Assembly: GCF_014268585.2 (NCBI RefSeq)
Contig: NZ_CP077092.1
Location: 1,488,001-1,552,000, forward strand
Length of the DNA stretch: 64,000 nucleotides
Direction: 5' to 3'
Origin: Pseudomonas iranensis
Lineage (GTDB): Bacteria; Pseudomonadota; Gammaproteobacteria; Pseudomonadales; Pseudomonadaceae
Numbering within the stretch: position 1 is the first letter of the stretch; each line of letters starts with the position of its first letter. A program made the translations under genes and the position numbers. Below the pieces are notes generated by a model. The model was given only the letters and a program-made list of their open reading frames with translations. It had not been told where the DNA came from and did no database searches. Positions 34,666 to 43,488 of this stretch are shown here, piece after piece.

Positions 34666-35588
34666 GCAATGGTCGGCAAGACGATCTCGTCGCTGCGCTG
34701 CACCCCGGCGGTAAAAGCGCGGCACAGCTCGAGAAACTCGCGCATGGCCGAGGTCTGGTACTTCTGTTTGTGCCAGATGAAATAGAACTGCCGGGCCAGG
34801 TCCAGATCCGGCGTCTCCACCGGCACCAGACTGCCGCGCCGGAAGGCATCGCGCAGCGCCAGCCGCGAAATGCAGCCAATCCCCAAGCCGGATTCCACTG
34901 CGCGCTTGATCGCTTCGGTGTGTTCCAGCTCGAGACGAATATTCAGCGCGCTGCGATGGTGACGCATGGCCTGGTCGAAGGTTAGCCGCGTGCCGGAACC
35001 CTGTTCCCGCAGAATCCATGCCTCATGGGTCAGCGCTTCCATCGTCGCACTGCCACGTTTGGCCAACGGATGCTGCGGCGCGCAAAACACCACCAGCTCA
35101 TCCTCGACCCAACTCTGCACTTCGATGTCAGGGTGGCTGCAATCGCCTTCAATCAGACCCAGATCAATTTCGTAGTGGGCGACCTGTTGCACGATATTGG
35201 CAGTGTTCTGCACGTGCAGCTTGACCTGACTTTCGGGGTGGCGCTGCATGAAGCTGCCGATCAGCAGGGTGGCCAGATAGTTGCCAATGGTCAGGGTCGC
35301 CCCCACTGATAACGAGCCGAAACCGGATTTGCCATTGAGCAGGTCTTCGATTTCCTTGGCCTGGTCGAGCAGGGCCACCGCTTGCGGCAACAGTTGTTTG
35401 CCGAGGGCGTTGAGGCTCAGACGTTTGCCGGCGCGGTCGAACAGCTGGCAGCTGGACTGGCGCTCGAGCTCGGTGATCGAAGTGCTGGCCGCCGATTGCG
35501 AGAGGTTGAGCAGACCCGCAGCACGGGATACGCTTTCCTGCTGGGCGACGGCGACGAAGACTTGCAGTTGACGGAGAGTAAATCGCAT
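34662..35588 (-). CDS. finR: LysR-family regulator FinR
   Basis: 308 residues from ATG 35588 (M-R-F-T-L-R-Q-L-Q-V-F). N-terminal winged HTH (A-A-G-L-L-N-L-S-Q-S-A-A-S-T-S-I-T-E-L-E) and a C-terminal periplasmic-binding-like sensor domain. In P. putida, FinR activates the divergent fpr under superoxide and osmotic stress; the same divergent layout is seen here with a 132-base shared regulatory gap. The frame continues 25 codons upstream through that gap, which I reject. Confidence 0.88.
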   Translation of the reverse strand: MRFTLRQLQVFVAVAQQESVSRAAGLLNLSQSAASTSITELERQSSCQLFDRAGKRLSLNALGKQLLPQAVALLDQAKEIEDLLNGKSGFGSLSVGATLTIGNYLATLLIGSFMQRHPESQVKLHVQNTANIVQQVAHYEIDLGLIEGDCSHPDIEVQSWVEDELVVFCAPQHPLAKRGSATMEALTHEAWILREQGSGTRLTFDQAMRHHRSALNIRLELEHTEAIKRAVESGLGIGCISRLALRDAFRRGSLVPVETPDLDLARQFYFIWHKQKYQTSAMREFLELCRAFTAGVQRSDEIVLPTIA

Positions 35589-35720
35589 ATCGATATAACC
35601 GATAACCCTTATCTTAATAATCCAGTTAACAGATATTGTCGTCGCTATTAGAATGCGATGCAATTGCGCACGTTAAGCCTCATTGAGCCGCGCAGACCAA
35701 TCTCCAGGAGTCAAACGTAC

Positions 35721-36500
35721 ATGAGCAACATGAACCACGAGCGTGTCCTCAGTGTTCATCACTGGAACGACACTCTGTTCAGCTTCAAGTGCACCCGCGA
35801 TCCGGGCCTGCGCTTCGAGAACGGTCAGTTCGTGATGATCGGCCTGCAACAGCCCAACGGCCGCCCGCTTATGCGCGCTTACTCGATCGCCAGCCCGAAC
35901 TGGGAAGAGCATCTCGAGTTCTTCAGCATCAAAGTGCAGGACGGTCCGCTGACCTCCCAGCTGCAGCACTTGAAGGAAGGCGACGAGATCATCATCTCGA
36001 AGAAGCCTACCGGCACGCTGGTTCTTGATGACCTGAACCCGGGCAAGCACCTGTACCTGCTGAGCACCGGTACCGGTCTGGCGCCGTTCATGAGCGTCAT
36101 TCAGGACCCTGAAACCTACGAGCGCTTTGAGAAAGTGATCCTGGTTCACGGTGTGCGTTACGTCAACGAAGTCGCTTACCGCGAATTCATCACCGAGCAC
36201 CTGCCGCAGAACGAGTTCTTCGGCGAAGCGCTGCGTGACAAGCTGATCTACTACCCGACCGTGACCCGCGAGCCGTTCGAGAATCAGGGCCGCCTGACTG
36301 ACCTGATGCGCAGCGGCAAGCTGTTCAGCGACATCGGCCTGCCACCGATCAACCCGCAGGACGACCGAGCAATGATCTGCGGCAGCCCGAGCATGCTCGA
36401 TGAAACCAGCGAAGTGCTCGACAGCTTCGGCCTGAAGATCTCGGCGCGGATGCGCGAGCCGGGTGATTACCTGATCGAGCGTGCGTTCGTCGAGAAGTAA
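35721..36500 (+). CDS. fpr: Ferredoxin--NADP+ reductase
   Basis: 259 residues. FAD domain with R-A-Y-S-I-A-S, NADP domain with T-G-T-G-L-A-P-F-M-S and C-terminal A-F-V-E-K, the ending of Azotobacter/Pseudomonas-type FPRs. It passes electrons between NADPH and ferredoxin or flavodoxin, aiding Fe-S repair and redox balance. ATG 35721 has CAGGAG upstream. Divergent from finR. Confidence 0.95.
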   Translation: MSNMNHERVLSVHHWNDTLFSFKCTRDPGLRFENGQFVMIGLQQPNGRPLMRAYSIASPNWEEHLEFFSIKVQDGPLTSQLQHLKEGDEIIISKKPTGTLVLDDLNPGKHLYLLSTGTGLAPFMSVIQDPETYERFEKVILVHGVRYVNEVAYREFITEHLPQNEFFGEALRDKLIYYPTVTREPFENQGRLTDLMRSGKLFSDIGLPPINPQDDRAMICGSPSMLDETSEVLDSFGLKISARMREPGDYLIERAFVEK

Positions 36501-36511
36501 GCGCCACAGAG

Positions 36512-36547
36512 AGCCCCCATTGCCTTGCAGGCAATGGGGGCTTTTTT
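36512..36547 (+). terminator. fpr terminator
   Basis: Perfect stem AGCCCCCATTGCC / GGCAATGGGGGCT around TTGCA, followed by T6. Confidence 0.9.
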
Positions 36548-36585
36548 ATGCCCGACACATTTCCCCATGCTTACGACAATCTCCT

Positions 36586-36664
36586 GTAGGAGCTGCCGAA
36601 GGCTGCGATCTTTTGATCTTGATCTTAAAAGCAAGATCAACAGATCGCAGCCTTCGGCAGCTCC
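36586..36664. repeat. REP pair, family B (GTAGGAGCTGCCGAAGG type), target of IS copy 1
   Basis: Two inverted units: GTAGGAGCTGCCGAAGGCTG (from 36586) and CAGCCTTCGGCAGCTCC (to 36664), with a small AAGATC hairpin between. IS copy 1 begins directly at the outer edge of the second unit. Confidence 0.88.
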
Positions 36665-36681
36665 TATGTATGGACTCGCCC

Positions 36682-36916
36682 CACCATTCAACCCGCTTTT
36701 GAACACTGCTACCCGGTTGCATCTATGTATAAGGCCTGTTCGAGGAAGCGTTGAGCGGCTTCTGGCCAACATTGGGTTAGCTCGCGGTATGCCGATTACA
36801 GTAAGGCCTCAAGGGCCAGTAGGAGCTCAGGCATCAATCCGCGACGGTCTGACCTGGGGTCAATGTTCTTCAGCATGGGTTGGAGCGGTTTACGCCCCGG
36901 TGGCAGAACTTTGTTG
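36682..36916 (-). ncRNA. Putative bridge RNA region of IS copy 1
   Basis: 235 bases without a gene between the transposase stop and the sub-terminal repeat, where IS1111-group elements encode a bridge RNA. In the sense of the transposase it contains AGCTCCTAC (complement at 36819-36827), exactly complementary to the REP target GTAGGAGCT that spans the insertion point. No transcript boundaries can be set from sequence. Confidence 0.55.
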
Positions 36917-38017
36917 TCAGTGACTCATCGCAGCCTCCTGGCCATCGCCCGGCCGGCGCCGATAAGTCTGGTCGTTTTGCAGCAGCACCCAGAGGATGCG
37001 CAGATTTCGATTGGCTAATCGCACTGCTGCCTGCTTGCGGCCCAGGCGGGAAATCCAGCGCCAAAGACGCCTGTCGTCCGGCTGCTCTGAATCCGGACGT
37101 ATCTGTCTTAAAACGGCATGAGCGCCCTGAATCGTTAAACTTCGCAGATAAGCGTCACCGTTCTTGCTCATTCCGCCCAATCGGTTTTTCTCGCCAGAGC
37201 TGTGCTGGCTGGGCACCAATCCGAAGTAGGCGGCGAACAAACGGGCGTTGGCGAAGCGTTCGGGTTCGGTCTGCTTGGCCAGCAGCGCCGTGGCAATGAT
37301 CGGACCAACACCGCGCACCGTCATCAGCCGCTTCGCCGTTTCATCCTCATTCGCTGCCGTTTCCAGCCGACCGGTCAGCACGTTGACGCGCTCACCCAGT
37401 TGGCCCCACTCACCCAAAAGTTCGGCGATCAGTTCACGCAGCAAATCAGGTAGCGGCTGAGTGGCATCTTCCAGAACTCGAGGCACGAGCTGCCTGATCG
37501 CTATCTCACCCTGAGCCATGGCTACCCCATGTTCCAACAGCAAGGCGCGTATCTGATTACCCACCGCAGTGCGGCGCCGCACATAGCCCTGACGAGCCCT
37601 GTGCAGGGCCTGCATCGCCAGCGCCGCAGCACTCTTGATCGGTACTGCCGAAATTTTGCAGTCGCGGCCTGCACGCAAGATCGCCAATACATCGTTGCGA
37701 TCATTTTTTGGGCCGCTACGATGACTGGCAACCAGCTGGGCCGGCAGGATGCGGACGGAATTACCCTGCATCTGGAGCAATCGCGCCCATGCTTGAGCGC
37801 CGGGCCCGGTTTCAACTAACACCGTAACGCTCGCGGGAAGCCCACGCAGAAATACCTGAAAGGCTTCTCGCGACTTGATTCGATCTTCGAAAATCACCTG
37901 ACCGAGGGCATCCTCCCCAGCCACCTGAAAAACCCTCTTGGCAAGATCTATCGCAACTGTGGAGCATGCCGACACGTCGGCTGACAAGGATTGATCAATC
38001 GTCGTATGCTTTTTCAT
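36917..38017 (-). CDS. IS110-family transposase (copy 1, intact)
   Basis: 366 residues from ATG 38017 (M-K-K-H-T-T-I-D-Q-S); the frame extends 27 codons upstream to the IS end. The RuvC-like DEDD domain shows I-D-L-A-K-R-V-F-Q-V, V-E-T-G-P-G-A-Q-A-W and K-N-D-R-N-D-V-L-A-I; the C-terminal transposase domain has R-G-V-G-P-I-I-A-T-A-L and the region with the catalytic Ser (G-G-M-S-K-N-G-D-A-Y-L-R). Intact, so it may also mobilise the frameshifted copy 2. Confidence 0.93.
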   Translation of the reverse strand: MKKHTTIDQSLSADVSACSTVAIDLAKRVFQVAGEDALGQVIFEDRIKSREAFQVFLRGLPASVTVLVETGPGAQAWARLLQMQGNSVRILPAQLVASHRSGPKNDRNDVLAILRAGRDCKISAVPIKSAAALAMQALHRARQGYVRRRTAVGNQIRALLLEHGVAMAQGEIAIRQLVPRVLEDATQPLPDLLRELIAELLGEWGQLGERVNVLTGRLETAANEDETAKRLMTVRGVGPIIATALLAKQTEPERFANARLFAAYFGLVPSQHSSGEKNRLGGMSKNGDAYLRSLTIQGAHAVLRQIRPDSEQPDDRRLWRWISRLGRKQAAVRLANRNLRILWVLLQNDQTYRRRPGDGQEAAMSH

Positions 38018-38116
38018 GGCCTCGCCCTCGCTGTCGTTGGCTTCTATAAGAATGCCACCGTGGCGCACAGACGCCTCGGCTTGGGCGAGTCCATCCAATT
38101 ACATCGACCGTGAGCA

Positions 38117-38815
38117 TCAATCCCCGGCAGGAATGACTTCCAGCACGCGGATCTGTTCGGGCGTCGGGTAGTGCCAGCGCACGTCCAGGTCCCAGAACTG
38201 CGCACCATATTCACGTTCCGGCGCCGGCGTCTGATACGCCGGGCGTGGATCCTGCGCCAGGCACTGCTCGATCAGCTCAACCAGCGGCTCATCGAGCCGC
38301 TGAGCGTGGGTGTGCGCCTGTTTCAAAGCCGAATCCGCCCACTGCACTTCGATCAGCTGCGGCGCGGCGCTGGCGATGTCATTGGTCGCCCCCGGGATGA
38401 TATCGGCGTACGGCACATAGGGTTTGATATCCAGCACCGGCGTGCCGTCGAGCAGATCGATCCCGGAAATAAACAGGCGATTGCCTTCGACTTTGTCCAG
38501 CTTCACCACCGATTGGCCGATGCCGTTCGGCCGGTGCGTGGCGCGGGTGGCAAACACGCCCATCGACTTGTTACCGCCCAGGCGAGGCGGGCGCACTTTC
38601 AGGCGCGGTTTGTCTTCCAGGGCTTGGTGGAACAGAAACAACAGCCACACATGGCTGACCTGCTCCAGCCCCTGCACGGCGTCACCCTGGTCGAACGGCG
38701 CGACCAGTTCCAGCACGCCACGGGCGGCCGGGGCCAGTTGCGGTTGGCGGGGGATGGCGAACTTCTCCTTGAAGCAGGAGCGCACGAAGCCGATGGGGGA
38801 GAAGCTGTAAGTCAT
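38117..38815 (-). CDS. trmO: tRNA (N6-threonylcarbamoyladenosine37-N6)-methyltransferase TrmO
   Basis: 232 residues, SAM-dependent methylation of t6A37 in tRNA-Thr. The beta-barrel TsaA/VirR domain shows P-I-G-F-V-R-S-C-F-K-E-K-F-A-I-P-R-Q-P and A-T-H-R-P-N-G-I-G-Q-S-V-V-K-L. Start 38815 by family N-terminus; the upstream frame runs into a REP pair. Its stop lies only 18 bases from the IS copy 1 end, so its former downstream terminator may have been displaced. Confidence 0.9.
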   Translation of the reverse strand: MTYSFSPIGFVRSCFKEKFAIPRQPQLAPAARGVLELVAPFDQGDAVQGLEQVSHVWLLFLFHQALEDKPRLKVRPPRLGGNKSMGVFATRATHRPNGIGQSVVKLDKVEGNRLFISGIDLLDGTPVLDIKPYVPYADIIPGATNDIASAAPQLIEVQWADSALKQAHTHAQRLDEPLVELIEQCLAQDPRPAYQTPAPEREYGAQFWDLDVRWHYPTPEQIRVLEVIPAGD

Positions 38816-38891
38816 GGTCTGGGATCGAAGCGGGTAGGGCGGGCATGATAACCCGGCTCGCTTCAAGTCTGGTGGCGACAGGGCGGACGCC

Positions 38892-38983
38892 ATCGCTGGC
38901 AAGCCAGCTCCCACAGGTTTTTGAGTGAACCTGGATTGTTCAAACACCAAAGAACCCTGTGGGAGCTGGCTTGCCAGCGATAG
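38892..38983. repeat. REP pair, family C (GTGGGAGCTGGCTTGCCAGCGA type)
   Basis: Inverted units ATCGCTGGCAAGCCAGCTCC (from 38892) and GGGAGCTGGCTTGCCAGCGA (to 38980), separated by about 35 bases, between trmO and the SDR gene. A third REP family in this window. Confidence 0.85.
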
Positions 38984-38997
38984 TCACACCGCCGATG

Positions 38998-39768
38998 TCA
39001 GAGGCTGAAGCCACCATCCAGCGGAATGATATTCCCGGTCATATAAGCCCCCGCCGTACTCGCCAGGCTGATCGCCAGCGCCGCCATCTCTTCCTCACGC
39101 CCCCAGCGCTTCATCGGAATCAGCGCAGTATCCTCAGCCAATGCCTGCTCATCATTACCAATATGCTGGGTCATCTTGCTCGGAAAGCGGCCCGGCGCAA
39201 TCACGTTGACGTTGATGTGCTGGCTCACCAGTTCCCGCGCCAGAATGCGCGACAACTGATGCAGGGCGGCCTTGCTCGGCCCGTAGGCATACGCCTGCTC
39301 GCCAAACGAAGAAATCCCCGCCACCGAACCGATATTGATGATCCGCGCCGGATTCGCCGCCGAACCGGCCTTGCGCAGCAACGGCAGAAACTGCTGGATG
39401 CAACTGAACACCGAGGTCACGTTGAGCTGCATGACCTTTTCCCAGCCCTTGACCGGATAACTCTCCAGCGGCGCGCCCCAGGTGGTGCCGGCGTTGTTCA
39501 CCAGAATATCCAGATGAGTGATCTGCTCACCCAGGCGCGCGGCCAGTTCCCGCACACCTTCTTCGGTCGCCAGATTCGCCGCCATGCCGTGGCAAGTGCC
39601 CAGGGCGCCAAGTTCTCCGGCGGTTTGATGGCAGGCTTCGACGTCGCGCGAGCACACGTAGACATGGGCGCCGGCCTCGACGAACGCCTTGGCGATCATT
39701 TTGCCGATACCACGAGTACCGCCAGTCACCAGAGCGGTGCGGCCTTGCAGGGAAAAGTAGGGATGCAT
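38998..39768 (-). CDS. SDR-family NADPH-dependent beta-ketoacyl reductase, RhlG-like
   Basis: 256 residues. Glycine-rich cofactor motif T-G-G-T-R-G-I-G (15-22), N-N-A-G, and catalytic S...Y-A-Y-G-P-S-K. The start M-H-P-Y-F-S-L-Q-G-R and the blocks W-E-K-V-M-Q-L-N-V-T-S-V-F-S and N-V-I-A-P-G-R-F-P-S-K-M-T closely follow RhlG of P. aeruginosa, once linked to rhamnolipid precursors. No rhlAB genes are near. The true substrate is uncertain. Confidence 0.85.
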   Translation of the reverse strand: MHPYFSLQGRTALVTGGTRGIGKMIAKAFVEAGAHVYVCSRDVEACHQTAGELGALGTCHGMAANLATEEGVRELAARLGEQITHLDILVNNAGTTWGAPLESYPVKGWEKVMQLNVTSVFSCIQQFLPLLRKAGSAANPARIINIGSVAGISSFGEQAYAYGPSKAALHQLSRILARELVSQHINVNVIAPGRFPSKMTQHIGNDEQALAEDTALIPMKRWGREEEMAALAISLASTAGAYMTGNIIPLDGGFSL

Positions 39769-39897
39769 GGCGAATCCTGAAGATTAGGGATCAGTACACC
39801 CTAGTCGTCAGCCGCGAAAAGCGGAGCCATTATTTTTGCAAGGAATGAACGGTCATGCGTTGCGGCGGCGACTATCGGTCGCCACCGCACAAGGGCA

Positions 39898-40368
39898 TCA
39901 GGCAGGGCGGACGCGCAGGGTCAGGCCCTTGAGGAAGTTACGCAGCAACTGGTCGCCACACGGGCGATAGTTGGTGTGGCCGACCTTGCGGAACAGCGCG
40001 CTCAGTTCAGGCTTGGATACCGGAAACTCGGCGGCCTTGAGGATCGCGTGCATGTCGTCTTCTTTCAGTTCGAAGGCCACACGCAGTTTTTTCAGGATGA
40101 TGTTGTTGGTCACCGGCACTTCGATCGGCTGCGGCGGACGGCTTTCGTCCTTGCCGCGCTTGAAGATCACCAGTCCGTCGAGGAAGTGCGCGATGACTTC
40201 GTCCGGGCAGCGCACGAAGCCTTCTTCGTCTTCTTCTTTCTTGTCGAGCCAGGTGATGACATCGGCGAGCGTGACGTCCATGCCGCCGAGTTTGATGATC
40301 TCGACAACTTTCTTGTCGCTGATGTCGAGCATGTAGCGCACGCTGCGCAGTACGTCGTTATGAACCAT
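39898..40368 (-). CDS. DUF1456 family protein
   Basis: 156 residues from ATG 40368. Two related halves, each with a helical pattern: M-V-H-N-D-V-L-R-S-V-R-Y-M-L-D-I-S-D and N-N-I-I-L-K-K-L-R-V-A-F-E-L-K-E-D-D. Known as YehS-like; function unknown. The 129 bases downstream (39769-39897) contain a GC-rich hairpin (39861-39889) without a T-run. Confidence 0.88.
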   Translation of the reverse strand: MVHNDVLRSVRYMLDISDKKVVEIIKLGGMDVTLADVITWLDKKEEDEEGFVRCPDEVIAHFLDGLVIFKRGKDESRPPQPIEVPVTNNIILKKLRVAFELKEDDMHAILKAAEFPVSKPELSALFRKVGHTNYRPCGDQLLRNFLKGLTLRVRPA

Positions 40369-40438
40369 GTCGGTATTCCTGATGCGTTGTGGGCAGCGCT
40401 CGTAGGCGCTGCCGGAATGTGTGGCGGCAGTGGAAGTT

Positions 40439-41149
40439 CTAGAACTTCTCTTTGCCGGACAGGTAGCGCCATTGGCCAACCGGGACCTTGCCGATCGACA
40501 CGCCGCCGATGCGGATGCGGCGGATGCCGATGACCTTCAGGCCGACCGCTTCGCAGAACTGCGCGATGATTCCCGGCTGCGGGTTTTTCATGGCGAAGCG
40601 CAGGCGGTTTTCGTTCTGCCAGCTGGCCTTCACCGGCGGCAACTCCTTGCCCTTGTGCGTCAGGCCATGCTGCAGGCGGTTGAGGCCGTGGGCAGCCATC
40701 TCACCTTCGACTTCGACGATGTATTCCTGCTCGATCTTCGCTGCGTCGGCGGTGAGCTTGCGCAGGATTTTCCAGTCCTGGGTGAACACCAGCAGGCCGC
40801 TGGCCTTGGGCTGCAGGTCGGCGCTGGCGGTCAGGCGCAGGAAATGCCCGCGCAACGGACGCTTGCCGTAGCGATGCTCTTCGCTGAGGGTTTCGGCGCT
40901 GAGCGATTGCATGGCGCTGTCGACATCCATGCCGGCGGGCGCGTTAAGCAGGATGGTCACCGGCTCCGGCGCGGTGGCCTTGGCGTCCTTGTCGAGCTCG
41001 ACCTTTTGCTCGCCAACCTTGAATTGCGGCTCATCGATGACTTCGCCGTCCACGGTGACCCAGCCGCCCTCGATGAACAGCTCGGCCTCCCGGCGGGAGC
41101 AACCGACCAGTTCGATGAGGCGTTTGGAGAGGCGAATCGGGTCAGTCAT
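40439..41149 (-). CDS. RsuA/RluB/RluF-family pseudouridine synthase with altered active site
   Basis: 236 residues from ATG 41149. An N-terminal S4 RNA-binding domain (R-L-S-K-R-L-I-E-L-V-G-C-S-R-R-E-A-E) is followed by the pseudouridine synthase fold. At the catalytic loop the family has R-L-D-x-x-S/T-x-G-L-L; here the aligned residues read D-L-Q-P-K-A-S-G-L-L, so the catalytic Asp is Gln and the preceding Arg is Asp. The downstream F-T-Q-D-W block aligns normally. The protein may bind rRNA without isomerising uridine. Confidence 0.82.
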   Translation of the reverse strand: MTDPIRLSKRLIELVGCSRREAELFIEGGWVTVDGEVIDEPQFKVGEQKVELDKDAKATAPEPVTILLNAPAGMDVDSAMQSLSAETLSEEHRYGKRPLRGHFLRLTASADLQPKASGLLVFTQDWKILRKLTADAAKIEQEYIVEVEGEMAAHGLNRLQHGLTHKGKELPPVKASWQNENRLRFAMKNPQPGIIAQFCEAVGLKVIGIRRIRIGGVSIGKVPVGQWRYLSGKEKF

Positions 41150-41235
41150 GACGGGGCCGTAACAAAAAAGGGGTGGGCATTGTACCTGTGTGGAAGCGGT
41201 TAAGCCCGGTTCCATTTGCAGGCGCTGTATTCAAT

Positions 41236-41327
41236 GTGGGAGCGAGCCTGCTCGCGAAGGCGTCCTGCCAGTCAATGTTTGCAGTGACTGATACACCGCA
41301 TTCGCGAGCAGGCTCGCTCCCACAGGG
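41236..41327. repeat. REP pair, family A
   Basis: GTGGGAGCGAGCCTGCTCGC (from 41236) and its inverse GCGAGCAGGCTCGCTCCCAC (to about 41323), 40 bases apart. Confidence 0.88.
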
Positions 41328-41340
41328 GTTTCATGGTGTG

Positions 41341-41814
41341 TCAGCCGTTGCCTGAGCGCTGTTGGGACTGCCGCAAGCGCATATGCAGCAGCGGATACGG
41401 CTGGCCCATGCCATCGACCTCGGAGCGGCCGATCACTTCAAATCCCTGCTTTTCATAAAAACCCAAGGCTTGCGGGTTCTGCTCATTGACGTCGAGTTCA
41501 TCGGCGTTGAGCCGTTCGATCGCATAGCGCAGCAACTGCTTGCCCAAGCCTTGACCACGATGATCAGGATCGATGAACAGCATTTCAATCTTGCCCGCCG
41601 CCACACCGGCAAACCCGGTGATGCGCTGCTGGCGGTCCTTGGTGCAGATCAGCATGACCGCATCAAGATAGCGGGTGAGCACCAGATTGCGCAGCAGCTC
41701 GATGTAGCTGTCCGGCAGGAACTGGTGAGTCGCACGGACCGAGGCCTCCCAGACCCGGGTCAGTTCTTCGTAATCGCTGATTTTCGGTGTGTGAATGACC
41801 GAATGCTGACGCAT
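41341..41814 (-). CDS. GNAT-family N-acetyltransferase
   Basis: 157 residues. Acetyl-CoA-binding motif A is visible as I-D-P-D-H-R-G-Q-G-L-G-K-Q-L-L, followed by L-D-V-N-E-Q-N-P-Q-A-L-G-F-Y-E-K-Q-G-F. The N-terminal S-D-Y-E-E-L-T-R-V-W-E-A-S-V-R-A-T-H resembles YjaB-type enzymes. Substrate unknown. Confidence 0.87.
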   Translation of the reverse strand: MRQHSVIHTPKISDYEELTRVWEASVRATHQFLPDSYIELLRNLVLTRYLDAVMLICTKDRQQRITGFAGVAAGKIEMLFIDPDHRGQGLGKQLLRYAIERLNADELDVNEQNPQALGFYEKQGFEVIGRSEVDGMGQPYPLLHMRLRQSQQRSGNG

Positions 41815-41871
41815 GTGCGTGTGCCTCTTGTGCGGTTCAAGGGAGTCCGTCCCCCGCTAAACGATAGCCGC

Positions 41872-41908
41872 AAAAAAGCCCCGCATCTCGGAAAAGAGCG
41901 GGGCTTTT
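41872..41908. terminator. Bidirectional hairpin terminator
   Basis: AAAAAAGCCCCGC and GCGGGGCTTTTT pair around a loop with a CTC/GAG inner stem. It lies downstream of rimO on the minus strand and upstream of the GNAT gene. Confidence 0.8.
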
Positions 41909-41954
41909 TGGATTTGTTGCGGTGTCTGGCTGGCTATTTCTGTCGCCAGCAAGA

Positions 41955-42115
41955 TCTCTCCCCCTCACCCCAACCCTCTCCCCCAGAGGGGGCGAGGGGG
42001 AAGGGAGCTGATCTTCGTGCTGTTCAAAGCCTGAGTTCGACTCGATATTTCAAGTCGCCGTCATTCTGAAGAGCACCTCGATCAGTCCCCTCTCCCTCTG
42101 GGAGAGGGGTAGGCG
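41955..42115. repeat. CTCTCCC-type intergenic inverted repeats
   Basis: Two palindromes, ACCCTCTCCCCCAGAGGG (about 41970-42000) and CCCCTCTCCCTCTGGGAGAG (about 42087-42110), separated by about 90 bases in the gap after rimO. This is a separate repeat type from the three REP families. No gene is seen in the gap. Confidence 0.6.
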
Positions 42116-42150
42116 GGCGGCGTTCCGATGAGGGGCTTTTGAGGTTCAGA

Positions 42151-43488
42151 TCAGATCTGCTCAGCCCACAAATCATATTCGTCGGCATCAGTCACCTTGC
42201 ACCAGACCTTGTCGCCCGGCTTCAGGTTGCTGCCATTGTCGATAAACACGTTGCCATCGATTTCCGGGGCGTCGAAGAAGCAACGGCCGACCGCACCTTG
42301 TTCGTCAACCTCGTCCACCAGCACTTCAATCTCACGACCGATGCGCATTTGCAGGCGTGCCGAGCTGATCGCCTGCTGGTGCGCCATGAAGCGCTCCCAA
42401 CGATCCTGCTTGACGTCGTCCGGTACCACTTCCAGATCCAGATCATTCGCTGGTGCGCCGTCAACCGGCGAGTACTGGAAGCAGCCGACGCGGTCGAGCT
42501 GGGCTTCGGTCAGCCAGTTGAGCAGGTACTGGAAGTCTTCTTCGGTTTCGCCCGGGAAGCCGACGATGAAGGTCGAACGGATGATCAGGTCCGGGCAGAT
42601 TTCGCGCCAGTTCTTGATGCGCGCCAGGGTCTTGTCTTCGAACGCCGGGCGTTTCATCGATTTCAGGACTTTCGGGCTGGCGTGCTGGAACGGGATATCC
42701 AGGTACGGCAGGATCTTGCCGGCGGCCATCAGTGGAATCAGCTCGTCGACGTGCGGGTACGGATAAACGTAGTGCAGGCGGACCCAGACGCCCAGCGTGC
42801 TCAGCGCCTCGCAAAGCTCGGTCATGCGGGTTTTCACCGGCGCGCCGTTCCAGAAGCCGGTGCGATATTTCACATCAACGCCGTAAGCGCTGGTGTCTTG
42901 CGAGATCACCAGCAGCTCTTTGACGCCGGATTTCACCAGGCGCTGAGCTTCGTCGAGCACATCACCGACCGGACGGCTGACCAGTTTGCCGCGCATCGAC
43001 GGGATGATGCAGAACGAGCAGCTGTGGTTGCAGCCTTCGGAAATCTTCAGGTAGGCGTAGTGGCGTGGGGTCAGTTTGATGCCTTGCGGCGGCACCAGGT
43101 CGATCAGCGGGTTGTGATCCTGACGCGGCGGCACCACTTCGTGCACGGCGTTGACCACTTGCTCGTACTGCTGCGGACCGGTCACGGCGAGCACGCTCGG
43201 GTGTACGTCGCGGATGTTGCCTTCTTCCACGCCCATGCAACCGGTGACGATGACCTTGCCGTTTTCCTTGATCGCTTCACCGATCACTTCCAAAGATTCA
43301 GCCTTGGCCGAATCGATGAAGCCGCAGGTGTTGACGACTACAACGTCGGCGTCCTGATAGGTGGACACCACGTCATAACCTTCCATGCGCAGCTGGGTCA
43401 GGATGCGCTCGGAGTCGACCAGTGCTTTCGGGCAACCCAGAGATACAAAGCCAACCTTTGGATTGGCCGGCGCAGGAGTGGTGGACAT
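42151..43488 (-). CDS. rimO: Ribosomal protein uS12 methylthiotransferase RimO
   Basis: 445 residues. Radical-SAM enzyme that methylthiolates the conserved Asp of ribosomal protein S12. N-terminal UPF0004 domain with Cys residues in L-G-C-P-K-A, N-T-C-G-F and T-G-C-M-G; radical-SAM motif C-N-H-S-C-S-F-C; C-terminal TRAM domain. ATG 43488 overlaps nothing. The 289 bases up to kup contain only the two divergent promoters. Confidence 0.96.
   Translation of the reverse strand: MSTTPAPANPKVGFVSLGCPKALVDSERILTQLRMEGYDVVSTYQDADVVVVNTCGFIDSAKAESLEVIGEAIKENGKVIVTGCMGVEEGNIRDVHPSVLAVTGPQQYEQVVNAVHEVVPPRQDHNPLIDLVPPQGIKLTPRHYAYLKISEGCNHSCSFCIIPSMRGKLVSRPVGDVLDEAQRLVKSGVKELLVISQDTSAYGVDVKYRTGFWNGAPVKTRMTELCEALSTLGVWVRLHYVYPYPHVDELIPLMAAGKILPYLDIPFQHASPKVLKSMKRPAFEDKTLARIKNWREICPDLIIRSTFIVGFPGETEEDFQYLLNWLTEAQLDRVGCFQYSPVDGAPANDLDLEVVPDDVKQDRWERFMAHQQAISSARLQMRIGREIEVLVDEVDEQGAVGRCFFDAPEIDGNVFIDNGSNLKPGDKVWCKVTDADEYDLWAEQI

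Larger units (their letters stand above)
36665..38099 (-). mobile_element. IS110-family (IS1111 group) element, copy 1, 1435 bp, intact
   Basis: Ends defined by comparison with copy 2: the shared sequence runs between ATTGG at the transposase 5' side (complement at 38095-38099) and CATACATA at the 3' side (complement at 36665-36672). Sub-terminal 12-bp inverted repeats ATGGACTCGCCC lie at 36670-36681 and (inverted) 38083-38094, a trait of the IS1111 group. No target duplication is seen, as usual for the family. The insertion splits REP target GTA|GGAGC. Confidence 0.85.

Noticed and set aside
36525..36923. Open frame across the IS non-coding end (also 46977-47270)
   Set aside because: It lies antisense to the transposase direction in the region expected for the bridge RNA, has no ribosome-binding site, and crosses the IS/REP junction.
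39861..39889. Terminator of the DUF1456 gene
   Set aside because: Good GC-rich hairpin (TGCGGCGGCGAC with GTCGCCACCGCA) but no T-run on either strand; function left open.
41955..42115. Terminator pair after rimO
   Set aside because: The CTCTCCC palindromes lack T-runs and a proper terminator already lies at 41872-41908; they look like an intergenic repeat family.
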